Source: Scilla litardierei (lineage: Eukaryota; Streptophyta; Magnoliopsida; Asparagales; Asparagaceae). From it: a DNA stretch of 64,000 nt. This document shows, piece after piece, positions 44,712 to 56,048 of the stretch. How positions within the stretch are numbered: the first letter of the stretch is position 1; the number at the start of each line of letters is the position of its first letter. A program made the position numbers and the translations under genes. The stretch covers positions 137,652,448 to 137,716,447 of the forward strand of contig CM061136.1 of the NCBI GenBank assembly GCA_030789695.1, in the 5' to 3' direction. A model generated the notes under the pieces. It saw only the letters and a list, made by a program, of their open reading frames with translations. It did not search any database and was not told the origin of the DNA.

Positions 44712-44719
44712 TATAAATA
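44712..44719 (-). promoter_or_regulatory. TATA-like box of L left LTR
   Basis: TATTTATA on the minus strand (TATAAATA on plus), about 45 bp downstream, in element sense, of the palindrome array. Confidence 0.55.
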
Positions 44720-44763
44720 GGCTAGGCTGGCGGCTGCCCAGAAATTAGGGTTTTAACACTGGT

Positions 44764-45045
44764 TAGTCGGTCAAAGAGCAACCACTGACCGACTAGTTTG
44801 TCAACTAGTCGGTCGGTCGACCAACGCAGACCGACTAAGTGCAAACAGTAACTCCTGAACGAAAATAGGATTTAGAGTTAGTCGGTCCATGAACAATTAC
44901 TGACCGACTAGTTTAGCATCTAGTCGGTCGATGAACGTTCTTAGACCGACTAAGAGTAAACAGTAACTCCTGAGAAATTTAGAAAGCTAACTAGTCGGTC
45001 CAAGAAGGATTGCCGACCGACTGGATCGACATCTAGTCGGTCGGT
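44764..45045. promoter_or_regulatory. GACCGACTAG hairpin array in L left LTR
   Basis: Three complete 28-nt units such as GACCGACTAG-TTTGTCAA-CTAGTCGGTC, plus half-units. The right LTR copy is at 50905-51188. Stem sequence and unit length equal those of S1. Confidence 0.85.
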
Positions 45046-45335
45046 GCCCCTTCTTATACCGGCTAATGATCACCAAAAGTTCCGATACGGAGCGCGGGGC
45101 CCCGGGATCGATTCCTAAGACTCCTAGGCTTGATCTAATAGTAAGATACGACCGTTATGAAGCCCGTCACGAATGACATACTTCGAAATCGACGATCCTA
45201 AGGAAGAAACGAGAAAATACGACGAATCGATCAAAAATGAAAGCTATGGCGACGAAACCACACATCCAAGGAGAAAATCCACCAAGCATATATTATAATA
45301 TAAATAATCCAATTACACGAAAACCAGTCGTTACA

Positions 45336-48300
45336 TCCTACCCACCTTAGAATAAAGTCCGTCCTCGGACTTTCTAACTATAGCTATATCTAGCCACCCT
45401 AGTAATTACCCTCAATCAATATCACACCACAATTTCAACCAAGTACATTCATTTCGAGTGCTTATATATATGCACTAGAAATCAAATATTACTACCATTA
45501 CACACATATTTTCACGCACATAGTGCACTCATACTTATTATAGTCAATCAATTTCATACACGTATTTCAATCACATATATATAGTCAATATATTTATACA
45601 ACAATAAACACTTATTACTTACTATAAGAAAATAACCAAGCCTCTCTTATTTGAAAATAATTTCACATTTATTTAGTCATTCAAATACATGCAAACATTT
45701 CACCCTATTTTCACCTCACATATAGTCCTATAACTATATATTGGTATAGCCACCCACAATCGTGTGCGTAACACAACCAAGCACAAACAACCCAAACACC
45801 ATACATACATCATCCATCACTATTCATCACCACATACAATTATACCAAGGTACATATAGTATACCCACTCAAGCTTGAGTGAGACTCAAAATCATGGCGG
45901 AATAATTCCATATACATAACATAGCATCCATACGTATGCCAAAACTAGCTAATGCATACATGCCTATCAACATAACCACATACATATCTAAATGTCAAAC
46001 ACCCTTAATATCTAACCAGATAATATCACATACTTCAATCACTTCATATACCATGACATTATTACAACATTAGCACACCTATAATCACATTATTCTTCCT
46101 AATAAAAGTATTTACTTATAGTCACATCCAAGCATCGTATATATTCATACCATCCACCTAGAATTGGTACATCAATACACATTCACTTCATACAAAAGTT
46201 AAGATATGCAGTAGTCGGGTATACCTCATGGTATATACGCATACGACATCTCATAAAAACAAGTAATACCAATCAAACATTATAATCCTACTATCATATG
46301 TATATCACCCTTACACTCATGCAGCCAATACATAACTACCTACACACAATATACCAATACCAACACACATACAACTTCATATGCACCATGAAATTAAATA
46401 CACTACGACGACACATCAAATTACACTAATGGGGCCCACCAAACTATATTAAGGTCGACACGGCGACGACAAGCTCTATGGGCTAGACAATAGGAAAGAA
46501 ATTGAAATCAAAAGCGTAACGAATAGAAGGATCGAAAAGCATGAAAACGGTCGTGTAATGATGTAATGATGCTCCATTAGGACACATAGAAAATAGTGTA
46601 AGTAACATGTTCTAAAACACGAAAAGTTTGAAAACCGTTATACTTCAAAGTTGGAGTCCTTTTCCGTATAAAAATATTTAGAGGTCAACAAAACGAATTG
46701 TTTGAAATAAGTTTGAGTCGAATATACATAATAGGAGAAAACGGTTTATTGGCTCACGTAAGGTCATTAAAAGAAAGTGAATCATTTACACGAATTTTGA
46801 GGTCGTAGCACTGATATATAAAAATTAATTGAAGTTCTACTTTAGAAATCGGTTTTTTTTGATATATTTATGACGAATGGAAGATAATAACATCTTAGTG
46901 GTATGGAAGTAAGTGGGGGAAATATATACATATATAGGATTATTAAATTGGTAATAAACTTTAAAACCGAATTTGGAGGTCTAAATCAGGAAAGGGTTTT
47001 GAAAAGTAATTTTACAAAAATCTGAACTAGGGAAAAAGTTGAGCATAAAATCGACTCGCTAAAAGCCGAAGTCCAAAGGGACTTGAAAAGTATATAAGAA
47101 GCAAACATGATGCGGTATTCGAACAAGTTTTAATGGCATAAGTAAGAAAAGAAATTATGAATCGAGTTAGGAAAATAGAAATACGGTTCGGAATGAAATT
47201 GGCATATGAAAAGGGACAAGACATTTATATCGATACGAAAGTATCTGCTGAAAATATTATAAACTTCTAATCTAAAAATCTCAACACAAGTTTCGATATT
47301 TAAAAACATAAATAATTTAAGTCGGCGAAGGAGCATGAAACCTTACACATATCAAAAGTGTTTCGAACAAATTCAAACTTAACGAAAGAAGAAGATCGAA
47401 GATACTTTTAGGGAAATAAGGATTCGCCAAAAGAACGTGTTGGTATAAAAACTTTTGAAGTACGAGTACGACGAACCTATAATTGATACATACAAAATTT
47501 GTTGAAGTCCATTCAGTTTCGGAAAAATACCCCTAAAGGTATGTAAGATAAGTGGTTAAAATAAATTTTTGTATTTAGGAGAAAGGGACGGTATATCGAA
47601 CCATCAGGATAGTAATAAAGCTTAAAAATCGAAATGCGAAAGATACATTGTTAGAAAAATAGTACAAGATAGTAATTTTAAGATTACGACCAAAAGCCTT
47701 CAAAATTCAAGAACGACTTTGAACTCCATCGAAATTTAGGGAGACATATTTAAAGAAGTTTAGAACAAAATTTAAATTGAGTGAAACTTCAAATAAGGAA
47801 AGCATTCGAAAATAACTTTGGAAGAATCAAGATTTGCAACAGAAAACATTTGAAAGATCAAGGATAATTGGAATGAGGTGGTCATGTGAATTGAGGACAA
47901 GGGAAGTGGTTACGGAAACGTAATTTTCCAAAAATTTGTAGTCGGGAAAATGTTTGAACACAACTTGGATTTGTTGAAAGCTGAAATCATCAGTGACTTG
48001 AAAAGTATATTAAGGGAGCGCAACGAGTCATTTGAATATCATAAATAAGAAGGGAAAATTCATAAATCGAATTTGGAAAATAGAATTGCGGCTCAGGATT
48101 AAATCGATTTATGAAAAGGGACAAGATATTCAAATAGGTATGAAAGGTATAGGCTGTAAAACATTATAAAACAGTAATCAAAATCTCGTCAAAACTTTCG
48201 AATTTCAAAAATTAATTTAAGTCAACGAAAGAGTACGAGATTTAAGTATACATATAACAATTGAAATTCCATTTAGCTTGGAAAAGATTTTAAAGTATGT

Positions 48301-49186
48301 ATGTCATGCAATTAAAATGGATCTCATAGTTAGAAAATGGTACATCGAATTTTTCCAAAATAGTATTGGAGTCTTTAAACCGAAATGCGAAAATATAGAC
48401 AAGAAAATGGTTACGAGATAGCAATTATAATTACAACTATTAGACTCCGAAATCTACAAGGAATTTTGACTCAATCGAAAAGTGAGAAATTCAAGTATAT
48501 ACGTAGCGGGTTTAAAACAAAATTTAAACTTAACGAAAACTTTAATAAGGGAAATCGAAAATAACTTTGAAAGAAATTAAGCCTTGCCAATGGGGACATT
48601 CGAAGGATCAACGATTATAGAAATGTGGTGGTCGGGGGAATCGAGGCAAGGGATTTGGTCGGATGATCAAAACATAAATACGCCTAGGTTATGACTTAGG
48701 AAAATCTACGGAAACTCCTATGGTCAACCAACTAAAATTATGGAACTAAGCGCTAAGACTTTCCTAAGGGCTAGACAGCGATGAAATGAGTTCAGCTTGG
48801 TCCGAAATCGATGAACCCAAGCGAGAGACCAAAGAGTTATAGAAGTCTATCATGGTCAGAGCTAGACAGGAACCACTAAGGTAACACTTAAGACTTATCA
48901 TAGCGATCACTAGCATGGAGTCTAACTAACAATCAAGGATCCCTAACTAGCAAGCACAAACTTCTAACTAAGTCTCACTATAGTCCTGACCTAATGGATT
49001 TCCTATCAAGCTGGGACAGGTGCTCTAACACGCCTACTACCCACATAAGACATAGGGATGCTAAAAACCTAGACTCGGGCTTATAACTTGGATGTTCTAA
49101 TTTATTTAATGGACATTCTATAATTATTATCGTTGTTCCGATAGTTCGCATTTGCAAATGGACCTGCATGGGCCACCACTAAAACC
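45336..49186. other. Element L non-coding interior
   Basis: AT-rich, no domain. In its right half two diverged copies of a block of 750-950 bp follow each other (about 46985-47925 and 47926-48660): both contain AAAAGGGACAAGA near 47210 and 48116, GACTTGAAAAGTATAT near 47079 and 47995, and AAATAACTTTG near 47810 and 48554. Confidence 0.75.
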
Positions 49187-51477
49187 TGTCACGCCCCGCT
49201 TCCCAAAAATGTGGAGGCGAGACGTGAGAAGGTCCGCACAAACTTGAAGCTGTGAAGCTCCAAGTCTGATAAGCGTATAAAAACACTTATTATGGCAAGC
49301 CCTTACAAAGCGAAACGAAACAACAATGATAATAAGGAATTGAGACGACATTTTATTGAATCTCCAAATGTCCATAAACAAATTACAATATCGCAGAAAA
49401 GCCACCAGGCTAAAAGAAAAAGGATCTAAGGCCCAAACATGGCCAACAAAGAATAACATACATATAAGGGTGCCACGCACCAACGGTTAACAGCAAACCT
49501 AACAAGAAGTGAACACGAGCGGTCTTCAAGACAGGCCCCCGGTGTCCACTCACCAACACGGCAAACATCAGCAACAGCAACACCATATTCCCTGCAACAA
49601 GACTCTGGCTCTGGGTCTAACATGTGGCACCCAAAAGAGAGAGAGGCACATGTCAGCAAGTCTAAAAAGACTTGGGCAAGGAAACTGAAAGTGACTAACA
49701 ACCTAGCATTTAATTGTTAAACAATGGCATGACAGTTGAATATGATGCAACAGTTTAAAAGAGTGACAAGCATGCACGATGTAGCAAAAGCTACCAATTC
49801 ACTAATCACTTAACACTTAACACTTAACACTTAACACTTAGTGCATAGAGAGTCCACTTACTGGCCAGCTCGTTTATCTCTATCACTATCAATCACTTAA
49901 ACACTAGAGATTTCACCTGCTGGCCGGAGTGGCGGATCAGGCCAACTCGGGCTCAGTCCGCTTATCTCTTACCCCACCCACATGTGACGAGCGTTGGGGT
50001 TTCCAACTCATTATGCTCGCTTCTGGTCACGAGCCAGGAAAATAAGTGTGTGTTGACATCCGAGCGTTGGGGTTAGCAACTACAGGGCTCGCTTCTGGAA
50101 CACGAGCCAGGAAACATGGGATTGTAGCGTGTGCTACGCAATCACGATAAATAATCACTATGCAATGCCATGAACAGATAATTGCGTACCGTTAATGGAA
50201 TTTAAACGTGACAGGCAAAATGCAATGATATGAACATATTCGCGTACCGATAATTTAAAGTAAACGTGACATATGAACATGATGAGGGTGACGGACCAAG
50301 CTTCGTTGTCAAGCTAGGTCAAGGGCGTCTAAACGGCTATCCTTTCACCGTTTAGTCTCTTTTACGCTAAAACAAGGGAAATGGCCTAAGACATGGCCCA
50401 AACCAAGAAATGCAAGTTTCACTTGCCTATCACCGGGGATGACGGTTACGAAAGTTCGTTTCCGCGGATGCTAGCCTACGGGGAATCGCTGTTATGGGGA
50501 ACAATCATCAAAACACAAGTATTTTATTAGGGTTTCATAAAAATTACAATAGGATATGAAAACAACGGTAGATCGATTTCTTACCGAGAGGAGGCGGAAG
50601 AAACACTCCGGGGAACCCTAGGATCAGATCTGGAAAAGATTGGAGAAGTTTGGGGAAACTAGGGTTTTGGGGGATTTTGGGTTTTGATGAGATTTTTGGG
50701 TAAGATGAGAGGTGGAATGAGTTGATGGAGGGTTTAGATGATGGATTTAGGGCTTGGAATGAAGGATTGAAGCTTGGAGGAAGATGGGGGCTCAAAGGGG
50801 AAGATTTTAGGGTTTAGAGTCGAGTGGAAGAAGATGAAATCGTTTGGGTTGGGTATAAATAGGCTAGGCTGGCGGCTGCCCAGAAATTAGGGTTTTAACA
50901 CTGGTTAGTCGGTCAAAGAGCAACCACTGACCGACTAGTTTGTCAACTAGTCGGTCGGTAGACCAACGCAGACCGACTAAGTGCAAACAGTAACTCTTGA
51001 ACGAAAATAGGATTTAGAGTTAGTCAGTCCATGAACAATTACTGACCGACTAGTTTAGCATCTAGTCGGTCGATGAATGTTCTTAGACCGACTAAGAGTA
51101 AACAATAACTCCTGAGAAATTTAGAAAGCTAACTAGTCGGTCCAAGAAGGATTGCCGACCGACTGGATCGACATCTAGTCGGTCGGGGCCCCTTCTTATA
51201 CCGGCTAATGAGCACCAAAAGTTCCGATACGGAGCGCGGGGCCCCGGGATCGATTCCTAAGACTCCTAGGCTTGATCTAATAGTAAGATACGACCGTTAT
51301 GAAGCCCGTCACGAATGACATACTTCGAAATCGACGATCCTAAGGAAGAAACGAGAAAATACGACGAATCGATCGAAAATGAAAGCTATGGCGACGAAAC
51401 CACACATCCAAGGAGAAAATCCACCAAGCATATATTATAATATAAATAATCCAATTACACGAAAACCAGTCGTTACA
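49187..51477 (-). repeat. Element L LTR, right copy
   Basis: 2,291 bp. Same order of parts as the left copy. Confidence 0.92.
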
Positions 51478-51482
51478 AAAGG
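51478..51482. repeat. Element L target-site duplication, right (AAAGG)
   Basis: Pairs with 43019-43023. Confidence 0.95.
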
Positions 51483-51902
51483 TCCAAGTGGAAGGCCAGA
51501 GAGAGTGAAATTCAAGCTCAAGTCCTTGATGGCTCTCGGTAAGTCACTGCGAGAGAGATCGTGGAAAATGCAGTCCAAGAATATAGGGACAATTTTCCCG
51601 ACTTCGATGAGCTGTATACACAAGGATACGAGCGATGTCGACTGGAGATAAAGGGTCGATTCCCCGATTTTGCGGTTGAGATCAACAAAATCTCTGTCAA
51701 TTTTCCAATCAAGGATGACGATGGTCAAAGCAAGACCATAGATGCTACTATCCCCGTCAACGAGGCTGCCACCAAGACATGTGAGGCTACAAATGTTGGT
51801 GCTCCAAGAGTTCAGGAGCATATTCCTTTGATCGAAGGAGACCAAGGGCACGCCGATCTGGCTGAGGGATCTTTAGAGTTCCTTATTCCTCTAAGTTTTT
51901 GA
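51483..51902 (+). pseudogene. Outer element O gag-like gene, segment 4 (C-terminus)
   Basis: Resumes in frame after L with a SKWKARESEIQAQVLD helix, an in-frame TAA near 51541, then EIVENAVQEYRDNFPDFDEL and YERCRLEIKGRFPDF, the typical C-terminal region of plant gypsy-type transposon proteins. It ends with TGA at 51900-51902. From its start at 2924 the gene spans 49 kb because of the three insertions. Confidence 0.75.
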
Positions 51903-52200
51903 ATGTATAGGGGGGGAATATTGTAGGAACACGACAATTTTGTAAAACAAAATAAAAGATATTGCCAAAAGTTGACATATACCACTTTGTTATCCACACA
52001 TTGACGTCTATTTTACGGAAAGTGTATGAGCATCACTTTGCCCCCTTCAACGAGTTAAGCAACTGTCCAAGGTGGTAGGTTTAAATCATTGAATCATACC
52101 CTTATTAACCATCATAGTTTGGTGCAGTTCTTGAGGTTGTGTAAGGGATGACCTTTCAGCTAGTGGCTAATGACCAAGTCTTCGTTCGGTAGCTAGGGAG
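51903..52200. other. Outer element O 3' region, possible PPT and LTR start
   Basis: A run of seven G (51910-51916) eight bases after the stop looks like a polypurine tract, and TGTAGGAACACG from 51922 could be the 3' LTR start. No second copy lies in the window to test this. Confidence 0.4.
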
Positions 52201-52483
52201 GCAGCCCCTTCATCTTACGGTCGACGACTAAGTAGGGTCGTTCAATTACGAGGAGGTGGCCCCTTCAGCCTACTGCTGACGACCAAGTAGAGTCGCTCAG
52301 TAGCGAGGGGCATGGCTCCTTCATCTTACAGCTGACAACGAAGTAGGGTTGTTCAATTGTGAGGGGTGTGGCCCCTTTGTCTTACGATCGATGATGAAGT
52401 ACGGTCATTCAACCGCAAGGGAGTGTCCCCTTTGGCTTACGGCTGACGACCGAGCATGGTCATTCGGTAGCAAGGGGCGTGCC
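52201..52483 (+). repeat. Outer element O 56-bp tandem repeats with hairpins, part 1
   Basis: Units of about 56 bp: GGGGCnTGGCCCC, then CTTAC-GCTGACGAC-(loop)-GTCGTTC. The second hairpin keeps an 8-nt loop close to NAAGTAGG while its stem changes in step: ACGAC/GTCGT (52224-52241), CGAC/GTCG (52280-52295), ACAAC/GTTGT (52335-52352), ATGA/TCAT (52391-52408), GACC/GGTC (52448-52461). Confidence 0.75.
52479..52483. repeat. Solo LTR X target-site duplication, left (GTGCC)
   Basis: GTGCC, matched at 54251-54255. Confidence 0.9.
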
Positions 52484-52768
52484 TGATTCATAGTGAAAAG
52501 TGTATATTTATACCCCTTAACTACCCCTATTTTGTGCTAAAGATTAGGCCTAACCTTGCTCTCTTAAGTGTGTTATCACTTTATGTTTCATATTAGAGCT
52601 TATTTGCATTCTTTGCACAAAGCAACATTATATGGACTAATTTCTCCTTCTTCTATTTTTCAGGCACTTCTGGGAGTCTCGGTGATTTTCCAGAATTTTC
52701 TGGGATTTTTGTGGAGTCCCGAAGGAGACAAAATCAAGTAAATGGAGAAGTATAGCCAGGGGCCAGGA

Positions 52769-53026
52769 CAGTCGACTGTTCTTTCACCGACAGTCGACTA
52801 TCCTTTTAACAGCAGTCGATTGTTTATCTCCGCCTGCAGGGAGCAACAAAGAGCCGACTCTCTGTTAATTTGTCACTTCTGCAGCAGGCGACTGAAGCAC
52901 AGAAGACAGTCGCCTGTGGATCACACAGGCGACTGTGATTTTCAAGACAGTCGCATGTCTCCCTTCTGAAGCCACGCAGCCTGATCAACGACAGACGACT
53001 GATGTTTGTTCAACAGTCGCCTGTCG
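52769..53026. promoter_or_regulatory. ACAGTCGACTGT palindrome array in solo LTR X
   Basis: Roughly ten copies of ACAGTCG(A/C)CTGT and single-change variants, ending about 120 bp before the TATA-like box. Confidence 0.75.
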
Positions 53027-53144
53027 TGGGTTTTTTCTACCAAATTTGGGTTATGAGAAATGGGTTTTTCTTAACCCAAGTTCACCTTATTCGCTGTGAG
53101 CCGTTGGATGATATTTTGGATGGATAGGATGCAATCCCTTAGGG

Positions 53145-53152
53145 GTTTAAAA
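53145..53152 (+). promoter_or_regulatory. TATA-like box of solo LTR X
   Basis: TTTAAAAG in GGGGTTTAAAAGCCC, downstream of the array. Confidence 0.5.
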
Positions 53153-53587
53153 GCCCTAAACTCTGATGTAATAGAGGGATTCGGCCAAGGGACGTTTCAC
53201 TATTCCATGGGGGGTTTTGACCCCCCATCTTCTTCCCCAAGAGCTAGGGCTAGGGTTGGAGCCATTGGAGGTTAGGAGAGCTTGGAGGAGCTTCAAGGAA
53301 GGGGAGAGCCTACATTTCTAGGGCTTCTATTGGTGATCTCTTCCCTCTCTTGTAACATTTGTCTTCTATTGTTTTGTAATAAATATTATTGAATGATTGT
53401 TGAATGAGAGTGAGACACATTTGATAGTTGTTTGATTTCTGGCTTGTAATGAATATTTATTTGCTTTTCATAAATGATTATCAAGTTTCTTTCGCTACGA
53501 AGGCCTAGAGCCATTTGTGTGTGGAATTGGAATTAACTAGGGTTGTGTGGTTGATTAGTAATTATTCATATCTTGCATTTAATAGAC

Positions 53588-53905
53588 CTAGCATGCCTTG
53601 AAATGGATGCTAGATAGTGTGGATTAATGGGTTGTGCCCTAAATTTCATTGAGTCGTGTGCTACTCTTGGTGGGGCCGTAGAACGGTTGTGTACCTTAAG
53701 GGTCATACCTACGTGCACCATCCTTGCATTCTATTGACACGGATACAAGGATTGACCCACGAGCTTAAGTTGGGGATTTCCAACCCACTAATCAACACAC
53801 GAATGAATCGTGCATTACCATTGGTGGGGCTGTAGAACGGCGGTGTGCCTTAAGGGCATTATCTACGTGCACAACCCCGCATGCCTTGAAATGGATGCGA
53901 GGGTT
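53588..53905 (+). ncRNA. Three constant-loop hairpins in solo LTR X
   Basis: Loop GCCTTGAAATGG with stems CTAGCAT/ATGCTAG (53588-53613) and AACCCCGCAT/ATGCGAGGGTT (53873-53905, one bulged A). A third hairpin, TCCTTGCAT/ATACAAGGA (53721-53751, one mismatch), has a related 13-nt loop. Between them the block GGTGGGGC(C/T)GTAGAACGG is repeated. All lie downstream of the TATA-like box. Confidence 0.65.
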
Positions 53906-54250
53906 GATTCACTTGGGATGAACCTATTGCTAATCAACCCATAAACCTAACGACACCCCGTTCCATAAACTTCTTCTTACTTGACTAGCTCCACACTTTG
54001 GTCTCCACCCACCTACCTTAGGCTTGGCTCGACCGTGTTACCACCACACTTCCACTCACCGTACTTGTTAGTTTAGTTGGTTGTACCAACACCTTTAGCA
54101 TTCCTTAACCAATTGATATTGTGAACGTGAAACGAGTTCTCTGTGGATTCGACTCCGTACTCACGGGTTTATAATGCATTGGACACTCCTTCTCTTGGGA
54201 GGAGGACGTGTGCATCCTACTTGGATCGCGCATACCCTGGCTTGCAATCA

Positions 54251-54453
54251 GTGCCCCTTCGTCTTACGGCTGACGGCGAAGTTGGATCGTTCAGTTGCGA
54301 GGTGGTGGCCCCTCGGCTTATGGCTGACAAACAAGTAGATTCATTCGGTAGTGAGGGGCGTGGCCCCTTCGTCTTACGACTAATGAAAAAGTAAGGTCAT
54401 TCAATTGCGGGGGGTGGCCCCTTCGTCTTTCGTCTGACGACCGAGTAGAGTCG
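54251..54453 (+). repeat. Outer element O 56-bp tandem repeats, part 2
   Basis: Continues the repeat after solo LTR X, starting with the second GTGCC copy. Hairpins AATGA/TCATT (54382-54401) and ACGAC/GTCG (54437-54453) keep the covarying pattern; two units near 54275 and 54330 have lost it. The array is then cut by S2. Confidence 0.7.
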
Positions 54454-54910
54454 TGTTGGATACAACGTGTGTTGGATACAACGATCGATGACTTCGTGTT
54501 TGATGATAACAAACGTGTGTGAATGTTCTAATGTGTGTGTTAAGTGCTTTTCAGGAGTGGCATACTTGTATTTCATTACATAGAGATTTGGTCAACAGAT
54601 GGAGAAATTGTTATACATATAGCAAGTTGGAAGATGGAGAATTGGCTATACACTTAGCTAATAGGACTTGGTCAAAGAGATGGAGATTATAGATACAAGC
54701 ATTGGACCAAGTCAAATTGGAGAAGATCTTATTCAAATCAATTTAAGATTGATTCATATCAATTTGAGATTGAACCTAAATCCCATTGCCATTCTAATCT
54801 AATTCAAATACAAACTCCCAATTCAAATCTCTATCAAATCCCAATTAGCATGCCAATTCCTATTTCCATCGGGATTCACTTCTATGCCCCAATAAACCCC
54901 TTGTCTCTCC

Positions 54911-54918
54911 TATAAAAA
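54911..54918 (+). promoter_or_regulatory. TATA box of S2 5' LTR
   Basis: TATAAAAA after GTCTCTCC; conserved in the 3' LTR at about 62919. Confidence 0.75.
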
Positions 54919-56043
54919 CCCTCTAAAAGGAGAGGTGAACAATGCGGCCATACCAAAAGAGAGAGGAGGAGGAATTAGGCCAAAAACCCTAAGCTTCAAA
55001 GTCATCATCTTCCCATTGCTGCAATCAAAGCTTCAAGCACATCTCTAAGCTGCAAGTCTCCTCCTCAAGGCAAAGATCCAAGCTTCAACTCCTCATTGCC
55101 AAAAGCTTAAGAGAACATCTCCTAGCCAGCCAAGAACTCTATTGCAAACCCTAGAGAGGTGCAACTTTCATCCCCATTGCTACATCATCTCCATGGACAC
55201 AATCAAGGAGCAAGCTACAACCATCAACTTATCTTCTTGCCTTAAAGCCAATACTCCTTCCTTGCACAACCTTGCAAATATCTCCAAGCAAAACTTCATC
55301 TTCAAGGAGCCTCCTCATCCACCATTGCTGCAACACAAAGAAGAGGTCAACTCATCAAGGAGACATCCACAAAGGCTACAAGCTATTAGCCCCTTTTATC
55401 CCTGGCCGCAACCAGCAACCCTGCGTGCACTGCTGCAGCTAGAGATCAGCCCTGTGTGTGCACTGCAGCAGCCGTAGACAAGCCCTGCGCGTGTAATGTT
55501 GTAGCATCAAGCACCCCTATGCGCGCACTACTACTGTCGCAACTAGAGGAGGCCGACCAGTGCTGCTGCTTCAATATTTTTGGGGGTTCTTCATCACAAA
55601 TTGCAAGCCACCGAGGCCAGAGTTCAGTGCTGCAACTTAAGTTACCGAGAATGTGATGACGATGACTTGTTAGACTCAGATCTGACCCGTGCTGATTGAC
55701 AGAGACTACACCATCACTGAACTATTCTAAACTCATATTTATTATCTTTGTGATTGTAGTGTATTGATCTCTGTAGGAAAAACTTTACCATTGATACATG
55801 TTTTGGGGACTTGTCTAATGGGGGCTAGACAAGAGGGGCTGGACGAGTTGTAGCTAGTCTAGACAGAGCGTTTACTAGGTTGATAGTGTTTTGCACCGGT
55901 GGTGTGTGGTACGACTAGGTGAGGAGTGGAAGCTCGGGACTCGTTGTATTTGTGCAAAGAAACATATTAATCTAGTATTTGCTTGGGTGTTGGACGTAGG
56001 TCGTTGGGGCGATCGAACCAGGGTAAAACTGTGCGTACTCTAT

Positions 56044-56048
56044 GATTG
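56044..56048. repeat. Solo LTR Y target-site duplication, left (GATTG)
   Basis: GATTG, matched at 59101-59105. The uninterrupted site is seen in the S2 3' LTR at about 63979. Confidence 0.95.

Larger units (their letters stand above)
43024..45335 (-). repeat. Element L LTR, left copy
   Basis: 2,312 bp. It contains a CACTTA(A/T) heptamer run (43644-43698), two copies of a CGAGCGTTGGGGTT...GAGCCAGGAAA block (43846-43900, 43919-43972), TATA-like sequence (44712-44719) and a GACCGACTAG array (44764-45045). An 83-codon minus ORF at 44402-44653 is Pro/Ser-rich leader sequence, not a gene. Confidence 0.92.
43024..51477 (-). mobile_element. LARD-like non-coding LTR retrotransposon L (reverse orientation)
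   Basis: LTRs of 2,312 and 2,291 bp (plus strand TGTCAC(A/G)CCCCG...GTCGTTACA) with AAAGG on both sides and about 20 substitutions between them. The 3.85-kb interior has no protein domain on either strand, which fits a large retrotransposon derivative. Orientation is minus: next to 45335 the minus strand reads GTCCGAGGACGGACTT...GGTGGGTAGGA and then TGTAACGACTGG, the usual sequence before the 3' LTR of Tekay/Del-like chromoviruses. I see no clean primer site at the other end (below 49187). Confidence 0.88.
52484..54250 (+). mobile_element. Solo LTR X
   Basis: 1,767 bp, TGATTCATAG...TTGCAATCA with TGATT/AATCA ends, GTGCC on both sides, splitting one unit of the O tandem repeat. No coding content. 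It has a CAGTCGACTG palindrome array (52769-53026), a TATA-like TTTAAAAG (53145) and three constant-loop hairpins (53588-53905). The layout copies that of the A LTR without sequence similarity, so it is probably from another Ty3/gypsy family. Solo LTRs arise by recombination between the two LTRs of one element. Confidence 0.88.
54454..56048 (+). repeat. S2 5' LTR, part 1
   Basis: TGTTGGATAC start with a 15-bp internal repeat of it. TATAAAAA at 54911. No palindrome array of the kind seen in the other LTRs. An ORF at 55142-55477 is leader sequence. Confidence 0.9.

Noticed and set aside
45336..49186. Cryptic gag or pol in the LARD interior
   Set aside because: Scanning both strands gave no zinc knuckle, protease, YVDD-type or integrase motif; the longest ORFs are under 70 codons.
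55142..55656. Cys/Ala-rich small ORFs in the S2 LTR as host genes
   Set aside because: They lie in the transcribed leader part of the LTR, recur frameshifted in the 3' LTR (63433-63630), and show no conserved domain.
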